Assembly: GCA_025210575.1 (NCBI GenBank)
Contig: JAOARK010000082.1
Location: forward strand, 1 to 12,497
DNA length: 12,497 bases
Source of the DNA: Schleiferiaceae bacterium
GTDB lineage: Bacteria > Bacteroidota > Bacteroidia > Flavobacteriales > Schleiferiaceae
Reading direction: 5' to 3'
Below the pieces are notes generated by a model. The model did not search any database and was not told where the DNA came from. It worked only from the letters and a program-made list of their open reading frames with translations. The translations under genes and the position numbers were made by a program. This document shows positions 1-7,346 of the stretch, piece by piece. The first letter of the stretch is position 1. Each line of letters begins with the position of its first letter.

Positions 1-553
1 ACCGGTAACTGCCCGTTAGATATACATTCTTTAAAGAGTCGGCTGTAAGACCCCTTGCATAATCTGAAGCTGGACCACCAAAAGTCCTATTCCATAAAAC
101 ATTTCCAGAGGTGTTCATGCACATCAAGAAAACGTCTTTGTAACCTTTGCTTTGGTAAGTTTGCGAAGTGAAATTTACCTTCACATTAAATGATAATTCA
201 AACCTTCCGCTCACGAAGATTTTGTCATCTATCAGAACCAATTCATCACCATAATCTTCATCGGTTCCGCCAAAGCGCGTTGCCCACACAAAGTCTCCAT
301 TGGCATCTAGTTTTAACACAAATAGATCAATGTCTCCCATAGATTTAAGAATGTGCTTTGTATTTGGATCAGGATCAACATCTATGGAGTCGTGAAAGAA
401 CCCCAGGGTGTAAGTGTTGCCAAATTCATCAGAGACAATTGATAAACCTCCGTCATTAGAAGTTCTTCCCAAAGAATGTACCCATTGCAGGTTGCTATTC
501 TGCGCAGATAGAAATACAGGAATGAAAATAAAAAAGAAGAATAGCCTTTTCAT
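1..553 (-). CDS. Secreted beta-propeller (SBBP-like) repeat protein, 5' part
   Basis: The frame opens at an ATG (553-551) and stays open to the left edge, so 184 N-terminal residues are visible and the C-terminus is missing. Residues 1-17 are a signal peptide (MKR, then a Phe-rich core, cleavage after LSA before Gln). The mature part has the wording of Bacteroidetes SBBP/beta-propeller proteins: residues 76-100 (DLFVLKLDANGDFVWATRFGG followed by Asp/Glu) and a second partial copy at 140-184 (DVFLMCMNTSGNVLWNRTFGG, then a GLTAD..NVYLTGSY-like stretch). In the family each unit is one propeller blade and the full protein often ends with a T9SS sorting domain, which would lie outside the window. 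It is predicted to be secreted or surface-bound; no enzymatic motif is seen. A terminator separates it from the upstream large gene, so it is probably transcribed on its own. Substrate and role are unknown. Confidence 0.8.
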   Translation of the reverse strand, partial: MKRLFFFFIFIPVFLSAQNSNLQWVHSLGRTSNDGGLSIVSDEFGNTYTLGFFHDSIDVDPDPNTKHILKSMGDIDLFVLKLDANGDFVWATRFGGTDEDYGDELVLIDDKIFVSGRFELSFNVKVNFTSQTYQSKGYKDVFLMCMNTSGNVLWNRTFGGPASDYARGLTADSLKNVYLTGSYR

Positions 554-611
554 TTAGTGATCAATTGGTAGGCAATGGTATAAAATAAGATCGTCAATCA
601 TTAGATTAAAT

Positions 612-643
612 AAAAAAAGGCTGTCCATTTTAGTGGACAGCCT
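612..643 (-). terminator. Rho-independent terminator of the thrombospondin-repeat gene
   Basis: A perfect 9-bp inverted repeat (AGGCTGTCC at 618-626 and GGACAGCCT at 635-643) encloses an 8-nt loop. Read on the minus strand the hairpin is followed by a run of T (complement of the A run at 612-618). It lies about 75 nt past the stop codon of the 1488-residue gene and before the start of the next minus-strand gene, so it should end the large transcript. Confidence 0.85.
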
Positions 644-717
644 GAAAGGGTAGCTCTACTATTTCTATTTTATCGGATCAATAGCTGTTATCAGCGGAGC
701 TTTTTTCAAAATTTTGA

Positions 718-3700
718 TTAATTAATCTTATTCACTTTGATAGATTTCGTCATTCCTTCTTGTGTAACATTTACAATGTAAATGCCTGCGGCAAGATTCT
801 CACCCATCTGTGGGATGTCGAATGGATCTACATCTTCATATACCTCTAGGATTTTACCATTCAAGTCAAGAACAACAATATCCATAGGAGTGTCAAAATC
901 ACTATCTAAATCTAAAGTGAAGTTTTCGCTGTATGGGCTTGGGTAAGCCGTAACTTCAAATGTTAAGTACTCTACATTATCTTGGTAGCGATCTTCGATC
1001 TTACTCACCGGAGGAGTAGTACATGTAACATCACAGTTCGTATTCCAATCCCAAACTACACCGTACTCACCCTTAACTTTATAGCCAATGAATAAACCAT
1101 TCATATAGGTAGTATTTGAACTTGAGCCTTTAGCTTTCACCTCCTTGTTCAGGTTGTAGATGCTTCCATTGAATACCGTTCCTTCTTTAATTTCAGCATG
1201 GTCATTTTCAACATACATGGTTACCTGATAATTATCCGGGTTAAAGCTGTTGTTCTTATGCGCATGGAAACGATCATAGATTCTTAAATAAGTACATCCT
1301 GAGAACTTAACAGTAACATTATCATCGCAATGCAATTCGTAGAATGAAATGTCGTTGCTTGTAAAGATTACTGTTGCGCCTTGTTTAACATCAACAACTT
1401 TATAAGCACTTCCAGTAAGCGTCATGGTCGTTCCTGAAGGAACTACAACAGAATTGTTGCTGGCAGTAGCGTACAAGAAGTTTGGTAAAGTAACACTTGG
1501 AGTTCCTTTTATCTTGTTCGTTACCTGAGCTCCAGATTTTGTTTCAATCTTCTTTGCCATCACAAATGTTGTAGGTGCAGTCACGTCAACATTTCCTTCA
1601 AGCTTCACTTTTCTTTTTCCGCCTAGAGCACCTATACCACCATTCAACACAGTGTTTGTACCTTTAAGAAGTACCTCGCTTTGCGCGATAATGGTGTAAG
1701 TTGATAGCGCGCTTTGTGGGCTAACAGTTACAGCGATTGTTGCGGTGTTTTGACAACCTGCAGCATCTGTAACGGTTACAGAATAGTTACCAGAACTATA
1801 CACAAAAGTTGTATCCATAGTTCCACCATTAGACCAAGAATAAGCTACAGCTGAAGGAGCATTGGCCTGCAGCAATACCGCCCCACCTTGACATGCTTGA
1901 GCAGTAGAAGATTGAGCTATACTTACAGATGGAGGGTTGTTTACCGTTACCGTAAAGGTTGCAACGCTTTGGTTACCTGAAGCATCAGTAGCAGTGTATT
2001 CTAAAGTTGTTACACCTACAGGGAAAATGTCACCTGAAGAGAATCCAGTGCCATCTGTTTGTGCTGTTGTTGCGCTACAGTTATCTGTTCCAACAGGAGC
2101 AACATAGTTCACTACATCATTCGCGCAAACAACAATGTCTGCTGGGGCAACAATGGTAGGGTTAGTGTTGTCAATTACATTAACAACGGCCGTACCTGTT
2201 GCTGAATTTCCATTTAGATCATTTACCGTTAAGGTAACTGTGTTTGCACCTAAATGTGAACAGTCAAAAGTGGTTTGATCTAATAACATTGTCCCTAATG
2301 CACAATTGTCAGAAGAACCATTGTTGATTTGAGAAGCAGCAATTGAAGCTTGTCCGCTTGCATCTAAGTATATAGTTGCATTTTGAGTAACAACGGTAGG
2401 AGCTTCATTGTCAACTACTGTTACATCAAATGTACAAGAACTCGTTCCTATGCTATTTGTAGCTGTAGCCGTTACTGTTACAGTTCCAGTATTAAAGAAA
2501 CTACCAGGAGCAACAGAATAACTAATAGTTGAAGCTGGAATTCCAACCGTTTCAGTTGCAGTGAAACTCACATTTGTACCACATGCACCTGCATCTGTAT
2601 TCACTGAGATGTTTGCTGGGCAAACAATCTGAGGAGCAACGCCTACTACCGTTACATTGAATGAACATTGAGTGGAGTTACCTGCCGCATCTGTTGCTTC
2701 GTAAGTAACTTGAGTAGTACCTACTGGGAATACAGCACCGTCAGCTAGTCCTGAAACAAGTGTTGTAGTTACTCCCGAGCAATTGTCTGTTCCTACAGGA
2801 GTGGTATAATTTACGGCAACACCAGAGGCATTAGCTGCAATTAATCCTGTAATGTCTGCAGGACAAGAAATTGTAGGAGGAGTTACGTCTGGAGTAGTGT
2901 TAATTGTACCTGAGCTTGATACGCTACATCCATTTGCATCTATTACTGTTACTGAAATGGCACCAGAAGCTAAGTTAGCAGCAGTAGCTGTTGTTTGGCC
3001 ATCAGACCATAAAATGCTATATGGAGCTGTTCCACCAGAAATTGAAACTGTTGCGGAGCCATCAGCAGATGAAGAACAAGATTCTGGTGTTGAAGATAGA
3101 GAAGCGTTTAGTGCAACTCCAGAAGTACCTGTACAGTCTTCACAAACATCTCCAATTCCATCGTTGTCATAATCAGCTTGATCAGGGTTGGCAATTAGTG
3201 GACAATTGTCTACATCTCCACAAATTCCATCGCCATCGATATCGTTGTCTGGATCATTAGGACATACATCACAAGCGTCACCTAAACCGTCTCCATCAGC
3301 ATCGTTCTGGTTTCCGTTAGAAACACTTGGGCAGTTGTCAACGTCACCACAAACTCCGTCACCATCAGCATCGTTGTTTGCGTCAAGCGGACAAGTATCA
3401 CAACCGTCAGCTATTCCGTCTCCATCTGTGTCAATATTGTCATCATGACCTGCACATACATCACAAGCATCAGCAACGCCATCGCCATCTGTATCTACAT
3501 TATCATCTCCATTAGGACATACATCAAATGCGTCACAAATACCGTCACCATCAGAATCTAAGTTAGACGGATCGTTAGGGCAAATGTCACAAGCGTCACC
3601 TATACCATCGCCATCCGCATCGTTTTGGTTTCCGTTAGCCATGCTTGGGCAATTGTCTACATCACCACAAACACCATCACTATCCGCGTCATTGTTTGCA

Positions 3701-5184
3701 TCGTTTGGACAAGAATCGCAACCATCTGCTATGCCATCACCATCAGAATCAAGGTTGTCATCAAAGCCTGGGCAAGCATCTATGGCATCGCATACGCCAT
3801 CACCATCAGCATCTTGGTTATTTGGATCATTTGGACAAACGTCACAAAGGTCTCCTATACCGTCACCATCAGCATCTGCTTGAAGACCATTTGAAATACT
3901 TGGGCAGTTATCTACATCGCCACAAATACCGTCACCATCAGCATCGTTATTTGGATCTAGCGGACAAGCATCACAACCGTCTGCAATACCATCACCATCT
4001 GTATCTACATTGTCGTCATGGCCAGCACATACATCACATGCATCCGCAACACCATCGCCATCCGTGTCTACGTTATCATCGCCATTCGGGCAAACATCAC
4101 ATCCGTCAGGGATGCCGTCACCGTCAGCGTCTAAATTGTCATCAGAACCTGGGCAAATATCAACGGCATCACAAACACCATCCCCATCTGAGTCTTGGTT
4201 TGTTGGGTCATTTGGACAAACGTCACAAAGATCTCCAATTCCATCACCATCGGCATCAGCCTGAAGGCCGTTAGAGATACTTGGGCAGTTATCTACATCT
4301 CCACAAATACCGTCACCATCAGCATCGTTATTTGGATCTAAAGGACAAGTATCGCAACCATCAGCAATTCCGTCACCGTCAGTATCAATGTTGTCATCAT
4401 GACCTGCACAAACATCACATGCATCTGCTACACCATCACCATCAGTATCAATGTTGTCGTCTCCATTTGGACAAACATCACATCCATCAGGAACACCATC
4501 ACCATCCGCATCTTTATTGTCATCAGAGCCCGGGCAAATGTCTTGTGCATCACAAACACCGTCACCGTCAGAATCTAGGTTAGTAGGGTCGTTTGGACAC
4601 ACATCACAAAGGTCACCAATTCCATCTCCATCGGCATCAGCTTGATTGGGATTTGGAACATTCGGACAGTTATCGTTGTTATCTAATACTCCATCGTTAT
4701 CAGCATCTGCTGGAACAAAATCCAGTCTCATTCTGTATACATCAGAAATACACCCATCAGCGTCTTTTAGCGTCACATCGTAAAACGTATGTGCAGGAGC
4801 AGAAACGCCTGGTGAAATATTGCCCACCTTAAATACGGGCCATGTACTTGAGTTGTTTGGATTTACACCAGTTACTTCAGTAATGTTGGCACTAGGAGTG
4901 TTAATGTTCCCAGCAACAACTTGACCTAAGTTAGAACCGGCAAGATCGAAGTAATAGGTAAAAGGAGCTTTACCTGTAGGTAAGGTTGATAAATTTACTG
5001 TGACATCGCTACCGTTGTTAACTAAGGTTACGTCATCAATTACGCCAATTGTTGTGGCGCTGCATGGGTTTCCTGGATTTCCTGGTTGCGCATAAACTTT
5101 TTGGACGGACGCCAAAAAGAAGAGGACTGTGGTTAGGAACCCAAGTAGAACATGTCTAGAACTTTGGGTGATCGTCTTTTTCAT
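718..5184 (-). CDS. Giant secreted thrombospondin type 3 / HYR / SprB-repeat protein with T9SS C-terminal signal
   Basis: 1488 residues. Visible order: signal peptide 1-32 (cleavage after VYA before Gln); an N-terminal beta-rich region about 41-158; 25 thrombospondin type 3 units (DxDxDGxxDxxDxCP pattern) from 160 to 684; a SprB-type repeat 697-764 (SCSSSADGSATVSISGGTAPY, WSDG, DANGC); HYR or HYR-like domains about 768-848, 849-926, 928-1006 and 1007-1083 (signature PVGTDNCS, FPVGTT, TDAAGNS); an Ig/PKD-like module 1084-1156 (AYSWSNGG, VTVTDAAGC); an unrecognised beta-rich region about 1160-1388; and a type A T9SS sorting domain 1408-1488 (AYPSPYSENFTLDL, LDLNGKIL, LAAGIYIVNV). By family knowledge the Asp-rich array binds calcium and the Cys pairs likely form disulfides, giving a stiff extracellular rod. 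The C-terminal signal predicts export through the type IX machinery with cleavage of the tail. An adhesin or surface-layer role is inference. The ATG at 5184-5182 is the only start that leaves an intact signal peptide. It is transcribed alone and ends at the hairpin at 612-643. Confidence 0.93.
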   Translation of the reverse strand: MKKTITQSSRHVLLGFLTTVLFFLASVQKVYAQPGNPGNPCSATTIGVIDDVTLVNNGSDVTVNLSTLPTGKAPFTYYFDLAGSNLGQVVAGNINTPSANITEVTGVNPNNSSTWPVFKVGNISPGVSAPAHTFYDVTLKDADGCISDVYRMRLDFVPADADNDGVLDNNDNCPNVPNPNQADADGDGIGDLCDVCPNDPTNLDSDGDGVCDAQDICPGSDDNKDADGDGVPDGCDVCPNGDDNIDTDGDGVADACDVCAGHDDNIDTDGDGIADGCDTCPLDPNNDADGDGICGDVDNCPSISNGLQADADGDGIGDLCDVCPNDPTNQDSDGDGVCDAVDICPGSDDNLDADGDGIPDGCDVCPNGDDNVDTDGDGVADACDVCAGHDDNVDTDGDGIADGCDACPLDPNNDADGDGICGDVDNCPSISNGLQADADGDGIGDLCDVCPNDPNNQDADGDGVCDAIDACPGFDDNLDSDGDGIADGCDSCPNDANNDADSDGVCGDVDNCPSMANGNQNDADGDGIGDACDICPNDPSNLDSDGDGICDAFDVCPNGDDNVDTDGDGVADACDVCAGHDDNIDTDGDGIADGCDTCPLDANNDADGDGVCGDVDNCPSVSNGNQNDADGDGLGDACDVCPNDPDNDIDGDGICGDVDNCPLIANPDQADYDNDGIGDVCEDCTGTSGVALNASLSSTPESCSSSADGSATVSISGGTAPYSILWSDGQTTATAANLASGAISVTVIDANGCSVSSSGTINTTPDVTPPTISCPADITGLIAANASGVAVNYTTPVGTDNCSGVTTTLVSGLADGAVFPVGTTQVTYEATDAAGNSTQCSFNVTVVGVAPQIVCPANISVNTDAGACGTNVSFTATETVGIPASTISYSVAPGSFFNTGTVTVTATATNSIGTSSCTFDVTVVDNEAPTVVTQNATIYLDASGQASIAASQINNGSSDNCALGTMLLDQTTFDCSHLGANTVTLTVNDLNGNSATGTAVVNVIDNTNPTIVAPADIVVCANDVVNYVAPVGTDNCSATTAQTDGTGFSSGDIFPVGVTTLEYTATDASGNQSVATFTVTVNNPPSVSIAQSSTAQACQGGAVLLQANAPSAVAYSWSNGGTMDTTFVYSSGNYSVTVTDAAGCQNTATIAVTVSPQSALSTYTIIAQSEVLLKGTNTVLNGGIGALGGKRKVKLEGNVDVTAPTTFVMAKKIETKSGAQVTNKIKGTPSVTLPNFLYATASNNSVVVPSGTTMTLTGSAYKVVDVKQGATVIFTSNDISFYELHCDDNVTVKFSGCTYLRIYDRFHAHKNNSFNPDNYQVTMYVENDHAEIKEGTVFNGSIYNLNKEVKAKGSSSNTTYMNGLFIGYKVKGEYGVVWDWNTNCDVTCTTPPVSKIEDRYQDNVEYLTFEVTAYPSPYSENFTLDLDSDFDTPMDIVVLDLNGKILEVYEDVDPFDIPQMGENLAAGIYIVNVTQEGMTKSIKVNKIN
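3133..4707 (-). repeat. Hierarchical tandem array of 25 thrombospondin type 3 units
   Basis: The coding array has basic units of 20-23 codons, grouped in super-blocks. After one lead unit (protein residues 160-182), blocks A (183-309) and B (310-436) are each six units and 127 residues long. Block C (437-521, 85 residues) has four units, block D (522-627, 106 residues) five, and block E (628-670) two, followed by a capping unit (671-684). Every block opens with a DADGDG(I/L)GD(L/A)CD unit and closes with a CGDVDNCP unit. A and B show 120 of 127 identical residues; hand counting gives about 67 differences in 381 bp. The 381-bp period is visible directly: positions 3877-4257 align with 4258-4638. 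Confidence 0.95.
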
Positions 5185-5223
5185 GGAAATTAAAATTTGA
5201 GTAATTGTTTTTAAATCAAGTTT

Positions 5224-5241
5224 GCTTTAAAAGGTTAAAGC
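5224..5241. promoter_or_regulatory. Short inverted repeat in the leader of the large T9SS cargo gene
   Basis: GCTTTAA at 5224-5230 and TTAAAGC at 5235-5241 form a perfect 7-bp inverted repeat around a 4-nt centre, 40-57 nt upstream of the start codon at 5184. It could be an operator half-site pair or a small hairpin in the 5' leader. The base composition is so AT-rich that chance is a fair alternative. Confidence 0.3.
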
Positions 5242-5816
5242 AGGCATTTTGGTTTTTTCTTTAAGTTGAACAATAAGTGAATTCGTTAGTATCAAGTTCA
5301 CTTGGACTTGACTGTTTTTTTTGATGGATAGCTTTTGGAACTGAATGGGAAATTTGGCCAACACTTTACGTAGTGAAAGCACCTGAATGATCTTAAGGAA
5401 TAGAACAAATAAATGTTTACAATAATGTAATTTTATCGGTCGAATATCTTTCCAGTTTTGGTTGTTTAGTGCCCGAAATATGGTAAATTAAAATTAGTTG
5501 CAATACGTTGTTTATCAGTTATATAAGTATACAAAGTTGAAAAACGTAGGAAAATACTTATCGAAATGATTGTTTAATACTGATAAAAAGATTAGTAAAT
5601 AATCTAAAAAAAATATCAATAATTTATACTAGTAAAAATACTCACTTGATGTTCTGGTGTCTTCTCTAGAAAACTCAAGAAAAAACCTACAAAAAATAAG
5701 GTAAGGGGTTATTAATGTAATTTGATATAAATCTGTAAATAGCAGTGGTAAATCGTAGAATTTGAGGAACGAGAAGAATTCAAATTTCCACTTTTTACAG
5801 TATCGCATTTTTTGTC

Positions 5817-5852
5817 TTTTGGTTCGATAATTGCACCTCTATTCCAAATTTG
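5817..5852 (+). promoter_or_regulatory. Candidate Bacteroidetes promoter for the secreted protein gene
   Basis: CAAATTTG at 5845-5852 matches seven of eight positions of the Bacteroidetes -7 consensus TAnnTTTG, and TTTTG at 5817-5821 could serve as the -33 element with a 23-nt gap, slightly long. A start point at the usual distance would fall at about 5857-5859, on the ATG itself, implying a leaderless or near-leaderless mRNA. This is weak evidence; no other box is better placed. Confidence 0.3.
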
Positions 5853-5857
5853 TATAT

Positions 5858-6721
5858 ATGCGCCTACTGTTAGTATTTGTATTCATTATTGGAACATATT
5901 TAGGGAAGTCTCAAAACACCGGTTTTCAAGATTTATTGTTACAAAGTCAGGAGATGTTAAAAGGGTTGAATACTTATGTGATGTCAGGGGCGAAATATCC
6001 AGTCGACTCCATTAATATTCCCTTAGATAGCATCACTAGCTTCCCATTTGGAATTGAGAATGATTCCGTTTATGACTATGACTTGATTGAATATTACAGA
6101 TATTATGCGGAGGAGCTTTTGCTTCAATTATTCAATCATCCTGATATTATGAACTACGATTTTGATGAGCTGGGACTGGATGAAGAAATCGCTATATCTA
6201 AAGATGGTAAACTTCAGATGTTGAATTATTATGAAAATCATGGTGGAACCTATCGAGGAAAAAGAGCTTTTATTCAATATCGCCCTGGTGATGGAAGCTT
6301 TATAAATCTGCTAGACGACAACAATGAAGGACCAGAGTTGAGTGAAGGTGTTACCGGGTTTTATTCAGATGGCTATACTTCAATCTATCAATTAGAAACT
6401 TTAGCAGGTACGAAGTACTTGATTGAAGGAAATGTGCGTGGTTGTTCCTATTGTTTTAGCAAATACATCCAATTGCTTTCCTATCGGAATAATCAATTCT
6501 ATTTGGAGTTTGAGTATCATACAGAAAGTAGAGACTGGGGTGAAACAATATGGGTAAGTGAGGATTTAAAAACGATAGAAGTCTTTTACCAAACTGATGA
6601 TTTGACTCCCGAATGTAATTGTAAAACGCTCGAAGATGGCGCAATGAGTAGATACGATAACCCAATTGACTGTAAATGTATTTTTGAGTTTAATGGGGTT
6701 ACCTATGTGAAAAAGGAATGA
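5858..6721 (+). CDS. Secreted protein of unknown function with CxxC and two CxC motifs
   Basis: 287 residues from the ATG at 5858. An in-frame TTG at 5831 would add nine residues but would bury the signal peptide, so the ATG is preferred. Residues 1-18 are a signal peptide (MRLLLVFVFIIGTYLGKSQ, cleavage near KS before Gln). The mature protein is acidic and rich in Tyr, Asp and Glu (for example 66-112). All six cysteines lie in the C-terminal third and are paired: C196xxC199, C253xC255 and C272xC274. I do not recognise the family. The pattern suggests either disulfides formed after export or a metal site; the sequence does not decide. It stands alone between a long intergenic region and a palindrome that begins at its last base, and converges with the DUF4345 gene. 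No Shine-Dalgarno sequence is seen. Confidence 0.85.
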   Translation: MRLLLVFVFIIGTYLGKSQNTGFQDLLLQSQEMLKGLNTYVMSGAKYPVDSINIPLDSITSFPFGIENDSVYDYDLIEYYRYYAEELLLQLFNHPDIMNYDFDELGLDEEIAISKDGKLQMLNYYENHGGTYRGKRAFIQYRPGDGSFINLLDDNNEGPELSEGVTGFYSDGYTSIYQLETLAGTKYLIEGNVRGCSYCFSKYIQLLSYRNNQFYLEFEYHTESRDWGETIWVSEDLKTIEVFYQTDDLTPECNCKTLEDGAMSRYDNPIDCKCIFEFNGVTYVKKE

Positions 6722-6744
6722 CAGCCCTAAATATTTAGGGCTGT
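6721..6744. terminator. Perfect 24-bp palindrome between convergent genes
   Basis: ACAGCCCTAAAT (6721-6732) is followed directly by its exact reverse complement (6733-6744). The palindrome begins with the last base of the stop codon of the plus-strand gene and ends 8 bp before the stop of the minus-strand gene. As RNA it gives a hairpin usable in both directions. The plus-side tail is only modestly T-rich (TTATTTC) and the minus-side tail has a short T run (CATTCCTTTTTC), so termination may be moderate. Confidence 0.7.
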
Positions 6745-6752
6745 TATTTCAT

Positions 6753-7136
6753 TTAGAAAACTAAAAGAAAAGCGACCAAATTTGCAGAACCCAAAACAAG
6801 TTCAAAAATCAAACCTTGAGCAATCATTTTATTCGGTTTTCCATCTGCACTGCTGCTGATAATTCTGCCAATAGCAAAGCCAAGAAAAATCAATATGCCT
6901 ATTACAATAGATGTTAATCTGAATTCTGAGATAAAAATGCCCAGAGTTATCATTAATCCAGCGGTTAGCATGACTGCGGCTATTCCACGCATTTCATTCA
7001 TTAGATCTTTGTCCTTTGGGAGGTTGATTCCAGAACTTTTAGCATAAGTTTTTACAGGATTGCTTAAACGACCTATTCCAACGAAAGTTAAAAGCAAAGC
7101 CGATAGAGAGAGAATAATAATTTGTGCGATTTCCAT
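6753..7136 (-). CDS. DUF4345 family four-helix membrane protein
   Basis: 127 residues, the usual length for DUF4345. Four membrane segments are visible at about 3-22, 51-70, 74-93 and 106-126. Family landmarks are present: GIGRLSNP near 20-27, the ExRG motif (NEMRG, 47-51) opening helix 2, and GR (90-91) followed by SADGKP before helix 4. The molecular function of DUF4345 is not established, so none is assigned. It is the third gene in the same direction after the AraC and WYL regulators, but 210 nt of non-coding DNA and its own promoter box separate it from them, so separate regulated transcription is likely. The start is an ATG at 7136. Confidence 0.85.
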   Translation of the reverse strand: MEIAQIIILSLSALLLTFVGIGRLSNPVKTYAKSSGINLPKDKDLMNEMRGIAAVMLTAGLMITLGIFISEFRLTSIVIGILIFLGFAIGRIISSSADGKPNKMIAQGLIFELVLGSANLVAFLLVF

Positions 7137-7164
7137 TTTGTTTGTTTTTAATTGAATTCTGGTA

Positions 7165-7172
7165 CAAACGTA
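7165..7172 (-). promoter_or_regulatory. -7 promoter box of the DUF4345 gene
   Basis: Read on the minus strand the sequence is TACGTTTG, an exact match to the Bacteroidetes TAnnTTTG box, 28 nt upstream of the ATG at 7136. No TTTG or TTG element sits at the usual -33 distance. A promoter without that element often needs an activator, which fits the direct repeat lying just upstream. Confidence 0.6.
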
Positions 7173-7179
7173 AATGGGG

Positions 7180-7200
7180 GTTGTGACAGCGTTGTGTCAG
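7180..7200. promoter_or_regulatory. Tandem direct-repeat operator candidate upstream of the DUF4345 gene
   Basis: GTTGTGACAG (7180-7189) and GTTGTGTCAG (7191-7200) are two 10-bp direct repeats identical at nine positions with an 11-bp period, close to one helical turn. The same stretch also contains a TGACA-N6-TGTCA inverted repeat (7184-7188, 7195-7199). It sits 7 bp beyond the -7 box, where the -33 element would be expected. The likely binder, by proximity, is the WYL or AraC regulator encoded upstream; this is inference. Confidence 0.5.
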
Positions 7201-7346
7201 GGGTTTATAAAAGCTAAAATTAATCGTGTCTTTTTCGTTATCAGAAATTTCAAATCCTCAAAACCACAAGGATTATCCGGGTTCAAATTTCTTTTGGTCT
7301 CAAATCCTACGATTATTTCAACTTTTTATCTATGAGATGAAATTTA

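Larger units (their letters stand above)
5185..5857. other. AT-rich divergent intergenic region
   Basis: About 670 bp without a credible gene lie between the divergently transcribed large T9SS cargo and the secreted protein at 5858. It should hold both promoters. What can be seen: an 8-bp inverted repeat (ATAAGTAT at 5523-5530, ATACTTAT at 5554-5561), a 6-bp inverted repeat AGATTA/TAATCT near 5590-5606, and many A/T runs. No canonical TAnnTTTG box stands out for the minus-strand gene. Nothing suggests a structured RNA or a truncated coding region. Confidence 0.6.

Noticed and set aside
3133..4707. Tandem repetitive DNA that might look like a CRISPR or satellite array
   Set aside because: The repeats are in frame, vary mostly at third codon positions and encode calcium-binding units; there are no constant repeats with unique spacers.
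2852..4832. Many open frames on the plus strand opposite the thrombospondin array, with Pro/Ser- or His-rich products
   Set aside because: They are mirror images of the periodic Asp/Gly codons on the minus strand; the products are low-complexity, overlap each other and have no start context.
5185..5857. A riboswitch or small RNA in the long AT-rich gap
   Set aside because: Only short AT-rich inverted repeats are present; no conserved GC-rich core or terminator structure was found.
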